Assembly (NCBI GenBank): GCA_041651175.1
Contig: JBAZJT010000010.1
Span: forward strand, 1-64,000
DNA: 64,000 bases
Reading direction: 5' to 3'
Source of the DNA: Elusimicrobiales bacterium
GTDB lineage: Bacteria; Elusimicrobiota; Elusimicrobia; Elusimicrobiales; Elusimicrobiaceae
The position numbers and the translations under genes were made by a program. The notes beneath the pieces are model-generated. The model was not told where the DNA came from and searched no databases. It saw only the letters and a program-made list of their open reading frames with translations. Shown here one piece after another: positions 41,915 to 50,148 of the stretch (positions within the stretch are counted from its first letter, which is position 1; each line of letters starts with the position of its first letter).

Positions 41915-42988
41915 ATGGCCGTAACTGTCGAAACCGGAATAAAAATTCTCAAAGGCGGCAACCCCTTCGGGACGCACCGCGTGGTGGAGCCGCAGGGCGC
42001 GCTCCCCCAGCCCGCGCTTAAAGTCAACAACGACATGAGCGTGATGTGGGACAACGAAATAATGGTGGACGTGGATATTCTCAACGTGGATTCGGCCAGC
42101 TTCACCCAGATAGAGGAAGCCTGCGGCGGCGACGAAGAGAAAATAAAAAAGATGATTCTCGGCATCGTGGGCGAGCGCGGCAAGCAGCAGAACCCGGTAA
42201 CCGGCTCCGGCGGGATGTTTATAGGCCGGGTGCACAAGGTCGGCCCCGCGCTGGAGGGGAAAATCCCGCTCAAGGCGGGCGACAAGATAGCCAGCCTCGT
42301 CTCGCTCTCGCTTACGCCGCTTAAGATAGAGGAGATAACGAAGGTCAACAAGGAAACCGACCAGGTTTATGTCAAAGCGCGCGCGATATTGTTTGCCAGC
42401 GCGATATACGCCAAACTGCCGGAAGACCTGCCGCAGGCGCTTGCGCTTGCCGTGCTGGACGTTGCCGGCGCGCCCGCCCAGACCGCCAAGCTGGTGCGAC
42501 CCGGCGACACCGTGGTCATAATCGGCGCGGCGGGCAAATCCGGCGTGATGTGCTCCTACGAGGCCAAAAAACGCGCCGGCTGCACGGGCAAAATAATCGG
42601 CATCACCAGTTCCGACAGCGGGCTTAAAAAAATGAAGGAATACGGCTTCTGCGACGTAAACCTCAAGCTCAGCGCTACCGACGCTCTTGCCTGTTACGAC
42701 GCCATAATGAAGGAAACCGGTGGCAAACTGGCCGACCTCATCATCAACTGCGTAAACGTGCCCAACACCGAGATGAGCTCCATAATGATGTGCCGCGACG
42801 GCGGGACGGTTTATTTCTTCACCATGGCGACCTCGTTTACCAAGGCCGCGCTGGGCGCGGAGGGCATAGGCAAAGACGTCAATATGATTATCGGCAACGG
42901 CTATACCAAAGACCATGCCGAAATCACGCTGAACCTGCTGCGCGAATCCCCCAAAATCCGCAAAATCTATGAGGAGACTTATGCTTAG
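41915..42988 (+). CDS. kdd: L-erythro-3,5-diaminohexanoate dehydrogenase
   Basis: This 357-residue protein begins with GTHRVVEPQGALPQPA and has a Rossmann segment VVIIGAAGKSGVMCSYEAKKR. These match Kdd, which deaminates 3,5-diaminohexanoate to 3-keto-5-aminohexanoate with NAD(P)+, supplying the substrate of the preceding Kce. GGAGGAAT precedes the ATG. Its last codons overlap the kamA start, giving translational coupling. Confidence 0.9.
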   Translation: MAVTVETGIKILKGGNPFGTHRVVEPQGALPQPALKVNNDMSVMWDNEIMVDVDILNVDSASFTQIEEACGGDEEKIKKMILGIVGERGKQQNPVTGSGGMFIGRVHKVGPALEGKIPLKAGDKIASLVSLSLTPLKIEEITKVNKETDQVYVKARAILFASAIYAKLPEDLPQALALAVLDVAGAPAQTAKLVRPGDTVVIIGAAGKSGVMCSYEAKKRAGCTGKIIGITSSDSGLKKMKEYGFCDVNLKLSATDALACYDAIMKETGGKLADLIINCVNVPNTEMSSIMMCRDGGTVYFFTMATSFTKAALGAEGIGKDVNMIIGNGYTKDHAEITLNLLRESPKIRKIYEETYA

Positions 42989-44258
42989 CGCGCATGCGGC
43001 GCGGCCCGGCGCGGATTACCGCCGGATTCCGCTGTTCAAAAACATAAGCGGGGCGGACTGGAACGACTGGCGCTGGCAGCTTGCCAACAATATCCGCGAC
43101 GTAGACACTCTGGCGCAGGTTATCCGGCTGGATGATAAAGAGCGCGCCGAGCTGCGCGGCTGCCTCAAAAAATTCCGCATGGCGATAACGCCGTACTACG
43201 CCTCGCTGATGGACCCGCGCGACAAAAACTGCCCCGTCCGCAAACAGGCGGTCCCGTCGGTATCCGAGCTTAGGGACGACGAGTGCGACCTGGACGACCC
43301 GCTTCACGAGGACGTGGATTCGCCCGTGCCGGGGCTTACTCATCGCTACCCGGACCGGGTGCTGCTGCTGGTGACCAATGTCTGCTCCATGAACTGCCGC
43401 CACTGCACGCGGCGGCGGCTGGTGGGGTTTGAAGACAGCCCGCTTTCGCCCGCCAGCCTTAACAAAGCGATAGCGTACATCAAGAAAACGCCCTCGGTGC
43501 GCGACGTGCTCATCTCCGGCGGCGATCCGCTTACCCTGCCGGACGGCGTGCTGGAAGACGTCATCTCCCGCATACGCGCCATTGCGCATGTGGAGATTAT
43601 AAGGATAGGCACCCGCGTTCCCGTGGTGATGCCCATGCGCGTTACCCCCGCGCTGGCGGCGATGCTGAAAAAGTACCATCCGCTGTATATCAACACGCAT
43701 TTCAATCATCCCAAAGAGATGACGGCGGAGGCGCTGTCCGCCTGCGCCACATTGGCGGACGCGGGCATACAGCTTGGCAACCAGAGCGTGCTGCTGCGCG
43801 GCGTCAACGACTGCGCGGCCACAATGAAAAAGCTGGTCCACCAGCTGCTTATGGCGCGCGTGAAGCCGTATTACATATACCAGTGCGACCTGTCGCGCGG
43901 GATTTCGCATTTCCGCACCACGGTGGCCAAGGGCATTGAAATAATAGAGAACCTGCGCGGTCACACCACCGGCATGGCCGTGCCGACCTATGTGGTGGAC
44001 GCGCCCGGCGGCGGCGGCAAAATCCCGGTGATGCCGCAGTACCTGATGGCCATCTCCGACGACAAGGCCGTGCTGCGCAATTACGAGGGCGTCATCACCG
44101 CCTACAGCCAGCCGCGGAACGCGGCCTCCGGCGGTTGCGGCTGCCGGTATTGCAAAGAGGAGAAATACGTCTCCCGCGAGGGTATAGCCGGCCTGCTCAA
44201 CGGCTGCCGCATGACGCTGGAGCCAAAAGACATCAACCGCCGCAAGCGGCACGGCTGA
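42981..44258 (+). CDS. kamA: Lysine 2,3-aminomutase
   Basis: This 425-residue radical-SAM enzyme has the Cys motif CSMNCRHC, then ISGGDPLTLPDG, and binds PLP. It converts L-lysine to L-beta-lysine, the first step of lysine fermentation. A Cys-rich C-terminal segment (GGCGCRYC) is the zinc-type motif of the KamA group. The ATG at 42981 follows GAGGAG; an in-frame ATG at 42969 is too close to that site. It is the last gene of the operon. The next pathway enzymes, beta-lysine 5,6-aminomutase (kamDE) and 3-aminobutyryl-CoA ammonia-lyase (kal), are not in the window. Confidence 0.92.
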   Translation: MLSAHAARPGADYRRIPLFKNISGADWNDWRWQLANNIRDVDTLAQVIRLDDKERAELRGCLKKFRMAITPYYASLMDPRDKNCPVRKQAVPSVSELRDDECDLDDPLHEDVDSPVPGLTHRYPDRVLLLVTNVCSMNCRHCTRRRLVGFEDSPLSPASLNKAIAYIKKTPSVRDVLISGGDPLTLPDGVLEDVISRIRAIAHVEIIRIGTRVPVVMPMRVTPALAAMLKKYHPLYINTHFNHPKEMTAEALSACATLADAGIQLGNQSVLLRGVNDCAATMKKLVHQLLMARVKPYYIYQCDLSRGISHFRTTVAKGIEIIENLRGHTTGMAVPTYVVDAPGGGGKIPVMPQYLMAISDDKAVLRNYEGVITAYSQPRNAASGGCGCRYCKEEKYVSREGIAGLLNGCRMTLEPKDINRRKRHG

Positions 44259-44282
44259 AAATTCCTCAATCCGGCTGCGGTT

Positions 44283-44450
44283 TTAACCTGAATGTTTCAG
44301 TTGGTTGCGAGGACCGAGGCGAAAAAGCGCGAAATAATGCCGAACAAAATTATCCGCGCGCGCCTCACTGCGCGAAAGGATAATTTTGTGAAGGCAGTAT
44401 GAAGCGATTTTTCGCCGAATCCCGCAATCCAACTGAAACATTCAGGTTAA
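44283..44450. repeat. Palindromic MITE-like element, complete copy
   Basis: TTAACCTGAATGTTTCAG...TTGG (44283-44304) is reverse-complemented at 44429-44450, and the two arms keep matching inwards with few mismatches (GGCGAAAAA against TTTTTCGCC; ACAAAATTATCC against GGATAATTTTGT), so about 168 bases can fold into one long hairpin. TTAA at both outer ends could be a target duplication. No open frame lies inside. A second, left-truncated copy is at 51000-51124. Confidence 0.8.
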
Positions 44451-44453
44451 GCG

Positions 44454-44485
44454 CAAAAGCCTCCGCCGCGCGTCGGGGGCTTTTG
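44454..44485. terminator. Probable bidirectional terminator after the lysine operon
   Basis: CAAAAGCCTCC (44454-44464) pairs with GGGGGCTTTTG (44475-44485), one G-U pair, loop of 10. The T-run lies in the outer stem, as in other bidirectional intrinsic terminators. Confidence 0.5.
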
Positions 44486-44492
44486 CTATACT
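44483..44492 (+). promoter_or_regulatory. Extended -10 promoter for the OMP gene
   Basis: TGCTATACT (44484-44492) is an extended -10 element; no good -35 is present. Transcription would start near 44499, about 23 bases before the start codon at 44522. Confidence 0.5.
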
Positions 44493-44521
44493 GTGGAAAA
44501 CGTATTTTTCAAGGAGAGATT

Positions 44522-45061
44522 ATGCGAAAGTTGTTGTGCGCCGTCATTGCCGCGGCTTTTGTTTGTGCCCCGGCCTGCGCCAAGTCCGCCAAGGGCTCGT
44601 TTGAGGGAGGCGTCTATTTCCCGTCGCTGTCCGCGCCGGTGTTCGGCGACTGGGCTGCGCTGTCCTCTCCGTCGCTGGGTATGACGGTTTTCGGGGATTA
44701 CCATGTGGCGGAGGCAGTAACGGTTGGCGCCGAAACGGGTTTTGACTTCGGCTATCCCATAGCGTTTCTCGACGGCGAGCATACCACCATGTTCCATTTC
44801 ACGCCGCAGGTCAAATATTTCGGCAGGACCGTGCTTTTCAACAGGCCGGGCCGCTATTACGGCGTTTTCGGGATGGGGCTTTACCGCGCCTCCGTGCTTG
44901 ACGACAGCAGCGCGGATTTCGGCATCAACCTGGGCGCCGGCGCGGACGCGGAGATAGGAAAGGATATGCGCGCGGGCGTGGAACTGCGCTGGCGGCATGT
45001 GTTTGCCGACGTTTCGGCAAACGACCTGGATATAATGCCCAAGATAAGCCTGGCTTTCTGA
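44522..45061 (+). CDS. Small outer-membrane beta-barrel protein (paralogue of 62051 gene)
   Basis: This 179-residue protein has a signal peptide (MRKLLCAVIAAAFVCAPACA) and an alternating pattern of aromatic and polar residues typical of an eight-stranded barrel, ending in LAF with a terminal Phe. It is paralogous to the gene at 62051: both share the pattern YGVFGMGLYR / YGIFGLGLYR and GVELRWRHVF / GLDLRWHHVF. GGAGAG lies upstream of the ATG. Function is unknown; such proteins are structural porin-like or OmpA-barrel relatives. Confidence 0.75.
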   Translation: MRKLLCAVIAAAFVCAPACAKSAKGSFEGGVYFPSLSAPVFGDWAALSSPSLGMTVFGDYHVAEAVTVGAETGFDFGYPIAFLDGEHTTMFHFTPQVKYFGRTVLFNRPGRYYGVFGMGLYRASVLDDSSADFGINLGAGADAEIGKDMRAGVELRWRHVFADVSANDLDIMPKISLAF

Positions 45062-45083
45062 CGAGGAGGTTCCGGCAGCCATT

Positions 45084-45914
45084 ATGATTCGCAAACTCGC
45101 CATTGTCTGCGCCGGCGCCGCGCTGTGCGGCTGCTCGCCCAAATCCGGCGGCGGCCCCGGCGCGCCGCTGGCCCGCGTGGGCAAAACCGGCATCACCTTC
45201 GAGGAATTGCAGCGCAAATCCGCCGACGTTCCGGCTGAATACCGCTCCTTTGTGGATTCTCCCGCCGGGCGCAGGCAGTTTTTGCAGATACTCATACGGG
45301 AAAAACTTATAGTCGCCGCCGCCTCCGACAGCGACGTCGCCGGAAGCGACGCCTACCGCGGCGAGGCCGCCCGCATGAAAGAGGATATGGAGGCCCGCCT
45401 GCGCGAATCCCGCGAGTATCTGCTGACCAAAATGTGGCTGGACGCGCTGGAGCGGAAGGGAGTCCTGGCCGTTTCGGAATCCGAGATAGAGCAGCATTAC
45501 CGCCAGTACCCGGAGGAGATTTCGGCAAGCCATATACTGCTTTCCGACCCGGGCGAGGCGGCCAGGCTGCTCAAATCTCTGCGGGCGGGAGCGTCTTTTT
45601 CCGCCGCGGCAAAGGAGCGTTCGCTGGACGCGGAAACCGCCCCGCAGGGCGGCAAAATCCGCCCGTTCATCGCCGGCGAATTCCTGCCGGAGCTGGAAAG
45701 CGCCGCCGCCGGCATGAAAACCGGCGAAACGCAGGGCGTCTTCAAAAGCCCGCTGGGCTGGCATATTTTAAGGAAAAATTCGCAGACCCGGCTGGCCTAT
45801 GCCGCCGCGCATGACCGCATAGCCATGCTGCTCCGCAAAAAGAAGCTGGACTCGTATCTGGCTTCGCTTCAGTCCAAATACCCGGTAGAGGTGCTTAATG
45901 AAAGCTACAAATAA
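45084..45914 (+). CDS. Lipoprotein with parvulin (PpiC) domain
   Basis: This 276-residue protein starts with a lipoprotein signal ending LCGC (lipidated Cys17). A SurA-like helical N-terminal part is followed by a parvulin-type peptidyl-prolyl isomerase domain (ISASHILLSDPGEAARLL, GGKIRPFIAGEFLPELE, SPLGWHILR). It is predicted to be a periplasmic, membrane-anchored folding catalyst for outer-membrane or exported proteins. It overlaps the next, related gene by 17 bases and the pair probably arose by duplication. Confidence 0.82.
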   Translation: MIRKLAIVCAGAALCGCSPKSGGGPGAPLARVGKTGITFEELQRKSADVPAEYRSFVDSPAGRRQFLQILIREKLIVAAASDSDVAGSDAYRGEAARMKEDMEARLRESREYLLTKMWLDALERKGVLAVSESEIEQHYRQYPEEISASHILLSDPGEAARLLKSLRAGASFSAAAKERSLDAETAPQGGKIRPFIAGEFLPELESAAAGMKTGETQGVFKSPLGWHILRKNSQTRLAYAAAHDRIAMLLRKKKLDSYLASLQSKYPVEVLNESYK

Positions 45915-47007
45915 ACTGCTGCTTGCCGCGCTGGCCGCCCCGCTGTTTTGCGGCGCCGCCGCGTGCAAGGTGATGGAAGACAGTATAGCCACCGTCAACG
46001 GAGAGCCGATTCTGCGCTCCGAGTATTCGCGCAATCTCGCCGCGATGGCGGAACAGTACCGCGCCGTAATGCCCAAATTTTTTGAGCAGAAGGACGCGGA
46101 CAAAAAACTCACCCGCATCGTGCTGGACAAGATGATAGACAACCTGCTTATAGAGCAGGAGGCCGAAAAAAACAAGGTCCGCGTCCACGCCCGCGAGCTG
46201 GACGAGCGGATGGAAAAGCTCAAAAAGCAGTTCTCGGTGGATGAGACCGGCAAGCCGCTTTCCCCCTCAGACGCGGAGGCCAATTTCCGCAGGGAGCTTA
46301 AAAAGGAAGGCATAGACGAGGAGCAGTTCCGCCAGCGGCTTTCGCGCCAGATGGCGGCGGAAAAATATGTCAGCCAGAGTCTCCAGCCGAAAATCAAACA
46401 GCCCTCCGACGAGGAGGTCAGGAAATTTTTCGAGCAGCTTCAGTTCGTGGTGAAGGGCGACACGTCGCCGCTTGCCGCCATGAGCCCGGAGGACGCGCAG
46501 GAGACCGCCGGCCTGGCCCAGAATCTCAAAGACATGGGGGCCGAGCGCGCCAGCGTCCAGCATATATTCTTCAAAGCCCCGGAAAACGCCCCGCTTGCCG
46601 ACAAAAGCAAGGCGCTGGAGCAGGCCAAGGCCGTCAAAAAAGAACTGGACGCCGGCGCCGACTTCGGCGACACGGCCCGCAAAAACTCCCAGGACGCCGA
46701 AAGCGCGGCGCGCGGCGGCGACATCGGCCCCGTCATAAAAGGGATGGGCCTCCCGGCGGAATTCGAGCGGCAAGCCTTCGCGGCGCAGGTGGGCGCGGTC
46801 AGCGAGCCGTTTGAAACGCCTCTCGGCTGGCATATAATCCGGGTCATGTCCCATACCGCCTCGCAGCCGGTTAAATTTGAGGATGTCAAAGACAGGCTCT
46901 CCGGCTATCTGATGAACCGCCAGTTCCGCGGCGAGGTTACAAAGCTGGTAAAGGAGCTGCGCGTGAAGTCCTCCATTGCGGAGCAGGAGGACAAATCGGG
47001 AAGCTGA
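45898..47007 (+). CDS. SurA/PrsA-like periplasmic peptidyl-prolyl isomerase
   Basis: This 369-residue protein has a signal peptide with a possible lipidation Cys (GAAAC, a weak lipobox), a SurA N-terminal chaperone region (DSIATVNGEPILRSEYSRN) and a parvulin domain (VQHIFFKAPENAPL, RGGDIGPVIKGMGLP, PFETPLGWHIIRV). It assists folding of outer-membrane proteins. The 3' end overlaps the unusual start region of pdxA by 13 bases. Confidence 0.85.
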   Translation: MKATNKLLLAALAAPLFCGAAACKVMEDSIATVNGEPILRSEYSRNLAAMAEQYRAVMPKFFEQKDADKKLTRIVLDKMIDNLLIEQEAEKNKVRVHARELDERMEKLKKQFSVDETGKPLSPSDAEANFRRELKKEGIDEEQFRQRLSRQMAAEKYVSQSLQPKIKQPSDEEVRKFFEQLQFVVKGDTSPLAAMSPEDAQETAGLAQNLKDMGAERASVQHIFFKAPENAPLADKSKALEQAKAVKKELDAGADFGDTARKNSQDAESAARGGDIGPVIKGMGLPAEFERQAFAAQVGAVSEPFETPLGWHIIRVMSHTASQPVKFEDVKDRLSGYLMNRQFRGEVTKLVKELRVKSSIAEQEDKSGS

Positions 47008-47903
47008 TTGCAATCACCGCCGGCGACCCGGCGGGCATAGGGCCGGAAATCTGCGTCCGCGCGCTGAAAGACAGGCGGGTGCGCGCGGCGGGGGATTTTG
47101 TGCTGGCCGGCGACAGGCGCGCGCTTGAGCGCGCCGGCTGGACCGAAAAGCTGGCCCCTGTAATTGATACCGGCGGCGGCCCGCCGCCGGCATACGGCAA
47201 ACCGTGCGCGGCGGGCGGAACGTCTTCATTCAAGGCGGTGCGGCTGGCGGCGCGGCTGGCGCTAAGCGGCAGGGCACGGGCGATAGTAACCGCTCCGGTA
47301 TGCAAACAATCGTGGTCGCTGGCGAAAACCGGATACAAGGACCACACCTCTTTTTTCCGGGAGATATGCCCGGACGCGCTGATGCTGTTTACCGCCGGCA
47401 ATATCCGCTGCGCGCTGGTCAGCGAGCATTGCGCGGTGGCCGCGCTGCCGGGAGAGATAACGCGGGCGAAAATACTATCCCGCGCGAAAAAATTTTGCGC
47501 CGCGCTGAAATATCTGGGCATAAAAAAACCGCGCGTCGCGCTGTGCGCGCTTAACCCCCATGCCGGCGACGGCGGCGTGCTGGGGACGGAGGAAAAAACC
47601 GTCATCTCGCCGGCGGCGGCGGCGCTGCGCCGCGCCGGAATTGACATCTCCGGCCCGCTGCCTTCGGACGCGGCCTGGGCGCGGCATATAGACGGCGAAT
47701 TTGACGGTATTCTGTGCATGTACCACGACCAGGCGCTTGTTCCGCTCAAGCTGGCGGCAAAATGCCCGCCCGTGCACCGGACTTTCGGGCTGCCGTTTGC
47801 CCGCACCTCTCCGGCGCACGGCGCGGCCTTTGACATAGCGGGCAAAAACCGGGCGGCCCCGTCCGGCATGATAGAAGCTATACTTGCGGCTGCGGAGGCT
47901 TGA
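46995..47903 (+). CDS. pdxA: 4-Hydroxythreonine-4-phosphate dehydrogenase, non-canonical start
   Basis: This protein of about 302 residues reads GKLIAITAGDPAGIGPE at its N-terminus, the conserved PdxA opening, and later has HNPHAGDGG-like NPHAGDGGVLGTEE and MYHDQALVPLK with metal-binding His. It oxidises 4-phosphohydroxythreonine in pyridoxal phosphate synthesis. No ATG, GTG or TTG exists in this frame between the last stop (in the upstream gene) and the conserved motif. AGGAGG at 46985-46990 places an ATC at 46995 as the best start; CTG 47004 or ATT 47007 are alternatives. The GTG at 47079 would delete the motif. A point mutation or sequencing error of an original ATG is equally possible. 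Confidence 0.85.
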   Translation: MGKLIAITAGDPAGIGPEICVRALKDRRVRAAGDFVLAGDRRALERAGWTEKLAPVIDTGGGPPPAYGKPCAAGGTSSFKAVRLAARLALSGRARAIVTAPVCKQSWSLAKTGYKDHTSFFREICPDALMLFTAGNIRCALVSEHCAVAALPGEITRAKILSRAKKFCAALKYLGIKKPRVALCALNPHAGDGGVLGTEEKTVISPAAAALRRAGIDISGPLPSDAAWARHIDGEFDGILCMYHDQALVPLKLAAKCPPVHRTFGLPFARTSPAHGAAFDIAGKNRAAPSGMIEAILAAAEA

Positions 47904-47906
47904 AAA

Positions 47907-48194
47907 ATGGCTGTAACCGAAAACGACGCGAAACACATCGCAAAGCTGGCAAGGCTGGAGCTGACGGAGCAGGAAATAAAACTCTACGGCGGGCAACTGG
48001 ACGCCATTTTGCAGTACGCCGGGCAATTGGACGAGCCTGACACCGCCCCCGTCCCGCCGACGGCGCACGCTTTGGGCATTGAAAACGTCATGCGCGAGGA
48101 CCTGCCGCGCCAAAGCCCCGCGCGCGGGGCGATACTGGCCAATTTCCCGCACCGTGAGTTTGACCTGCTTAAAGTCAGGAAGGTGATAGAATGA
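47907..48194 (+). CDS. gatC: Aspartyl/glutamyl-tRNA amidotransferase subunit C
   Basis: This 95-residue protein is a typical GatC: DAKHIAKLARLELTEQEI at the N-terminus and LDEPDTAPVPPTAHALGIENVMREDLP in the middle. It stabilises GatA-GatB in the complex that converts mischarged Glu-tRNA(Gln) or Asp-tRNA(Asn). It overlaps gatA by four bases. gatB is not in this operon. Confidence 0.92.
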   Translation: MAVTENDAKHIAKLARLELTEQEIKLYGGQLDAILQYAGQLDEPDTAPVPPTAHALGIENVMREDLPRQSPARGAILANFPHREFDLLKVRKVIE

Positions 48195-49708
48195 ATTCCG
48201 CTTTTGAAACCGCCGGGCTGGTGAAAGCCGGCAAAACTTCGGCTGCGGAAACGGTCCGCGCCGCGCTGGACGCAATCGCAAAACTTGACGGCAAACCCTC
48301 CCCCGGTTCCCGGCTGCCCGGCGGGATAGGCGCTTTTCTTGAAGTCTTTGAGGAGAATGCCCTTGCCCGCGCGCGGGAGATAGACAAAAAACGCGCCTCC
48401 GGCGCGCCGCTTGGCCGGCTGGCGGGCGTTCCCGTCGCGCTCAAGGACAATATTTTATACGCGGGGCAGGAATGCTCCTGCGGGTCGCGCATTCTGGCGG
48501 GCCACAAGGCGGTTTATAACGCCACCGTGGTGGAAAAACTGCTGGCCCAGGACGCGGTGATTATCGGGCGCACCAATATGGACGAGTTCGCGATGGGCTC
48601 CTCCTGCGAAAATTCTTCGCGCCAGCTTACGCGCAACCCCTCCCATCCGGAATTTCCGGCGCGCGGGACCACCGGCGAAAAGTCCGCCTGGCTGCAAAAA
48701 AATCTAGAGAAGCTGGACCGCGTTCCCGGCGGCTCAAGCGGCGGTTCCGCCGCGGCGGTGGCGGCGGGGATGGTACCGCTTGCGCTGGGCTCGGAAACGG
48801 GCGGCTCGGTGCGCCAGCCGGCCTCGCTTTGCGGCATAACCGGCGTAAAGCCCACATACGGGCGGGTGTCGCGCTACGGGCTGGTGGCGTTCGCCTCCAG
48901 CCTGGACCAGATAAGCCCTTTCGCGCGCGACACGCGGGACGCGGCGCTGATTCTTTCCGTCATCGCGGGGCATGCCCCGTCGGATTCCACCAGCGCGCGG
49001 GAGGAGGCGCCGGATTATCTCGCCGGGCTGGACGGCGGCGTCAAAGGCATGAAAATCGGCATCGCGCCGGAGTTTTTCGGCGCGGGGCTGGACGGGCAGA
49101 CCGGCGCGCTGGTCAAGGTCGCGGCGGAAAAGCTCAAAACCGCCGGCGCGGAGCTGGTGGAGATTTCGCTGCCGCACACCAAATACGCGGTGGCGGTTTA
49201 TTACATACTGGCCTCGTCCGAGGCAAGCTCCAATCTGGCGCGGTTTGACGGGATGCGCTACGGATTGTCGGCGGAGGGCGCCTCGCTGGGCGAGGTATTC
49301 TGCAAAACCCGCGGCGAGGGGTTCGGCCCGGAGGTAAAGCGGCGCATAATGCTTGGCACCTACGCGCTTAGCGCGGGTTATTACGACGCCTATTACGGCA
49401 AGGCGCAGAAGGTGCGCACCCTCATCGCCCGCGATTATGCCGAGGCTTTCAAAAAAGCCGATTTGATACTCACGCCCACCTCGCCCACCCCCGCCTTCCG
49501 CTTCGGCGAAAAGACGGCGGACCCGCTGCAAATGTATCTCTCCGACATATACACCATCCCCTGCAACCTTGCGGGGCTGGGCGGCATGTCGGTGCCTTGC
49601 GGCAGGGTGTCCTCGGGCTGGCCGGCGGGCGCGCAGCTGCTGTGCCGCCATTTTGACGAGGCTCGCATGTTCCGCGCCGCAAGGACGCTGGAGGAAAATG
49701 CCGGCTGA
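48191..49708 (+). CDS. gatA: Aspartyl/glutamyl-tRNA amidotransferase subunit A
   Basis: This 505-residue amidase-signature enzyme has the Ser-cisSer-Lys triad region: ALKDN for the Lys, GGSSGGSAAAVAAG with the cis-Ser, and GSETGGSVRQPASLCG with the nucleophilic Ser. It releases ammonia from glutamine for tRNA-dependent amidation. It has the usual length for GatA. The last four codons overlap the Nudix gene. Confidence 0.93.
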   Translation: MNSAFETAGLVKAGKTSAAETVRAALDAIAKLDGKPSPGSRLPGGIGAFLEVFEENALARAREIDKKRASGAPLGRLAGVPVALKDNILYAGQECSCGSRILAGHKAVYNATVVEKLLAQDAVIIGRTNMDEFAMGSSCENSSRQLTRNPSHPEFPARGTTGEKSAWLQKNLEKLDRVPGGSSGGSAAAVAAGMVPLALGSETGGSVRQPASLCGITGVKPTYGRVSRYGLVAFASSLDQISPFARDTRDAALILSVIAGHAPSDSTSAREEAPDYLAGLDGGVKGMKIGIAPEFFGAGLDGQTGALVKVAAEKLKTAGAELVEISLPHTKYAVAVYYILASSEASSNLARFDGMRYGLSAEGASLGEVFCKTRGEGFGPEVKRRIMLGTYALSAGYYDAYYGKAQKVRTLIARDYAEAFKKADLILTPTSPTPAFRFGEKTADPLQMYLSDIYTIPCNLAGLGGMSVPCGRVSSGWPAGAQLLCRHFDEARMFRAARTLEENAG

Positions 49709-50144
49709 ATTCTCCTGCGGCGGGGTTGCGGTGGACGGCAGGAAGGTTTTGCTGGTCCGCGTGGACAACCTCAAAAACAGGAAAGTGTGGACTTTTCCCA
49801 AGGGCCATGTGGAGTGCGGCGAAACGCCCCGCGCCGCCGCGCTGCGCGAGGTGCTGGAGGAAACCGGCTACCGCTGCAAAATACTAAGGCCGCTGCTGCG
49901 GGTGCGCTACTGCTTTATGATGAACAGGGTACTCATACGCAAGGCGGTGCAGTGGTATCTGATGTCGGCGGTGTCGCGCGCGGGTAAGCCGGATTTCGCG
50001 GAGATTGAGGACGTCATGTGGGTGTCTCCTGAAAAGGCGTCGCTGCTGGTGCATTACCCGAGCGACAAGAAGCTGGTGCAGATGGTTTCCGCCCTGTGCG
50101 GCTGGACCATCCGCCAGCCGGAGCAGACAAATTCCTGCGGGTGA
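49698..50144 (+). CDS. Nudix hydrolase
   Basis: This 148-residue protein has a complete Nudix box, G-x5-E-x7-REVLEETGY (starting GHVECGETPRAAALREVLEE), so Mg-dependent cleavage of a nucleoside diphosphate derivative is expected. GAGGAAA precedes the ATG at 49698 and the start overlaps gatA by 11 bases. The VWTFPKGH segment resembles diadenosine polyphosphate hydrolases of the MutT/NUDT2 group, but substrate is not certain. Confidence 0.82.
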   Translation: MPAEFSCGGVAVDGRKVLLVRVDNLKNRKVWTFPKGHVECGETPRAAALREVLEETGYRCKILRPLLRVRYCFMMNRVLIRKAVQWYLMSAVSRAGKPDFAEIEDVMWVSPEKASLLVHYPSDKKLVQMVSALCGWTIRQPEQTNSCG

Positions 50145-50148
50145 AACC

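Noticed and set aside
47079..47903. pdxA starting at GTG 47079
   Set aside because: This would remove the conserved AGDPAGIGPE segment that is intact and in frame upstream.
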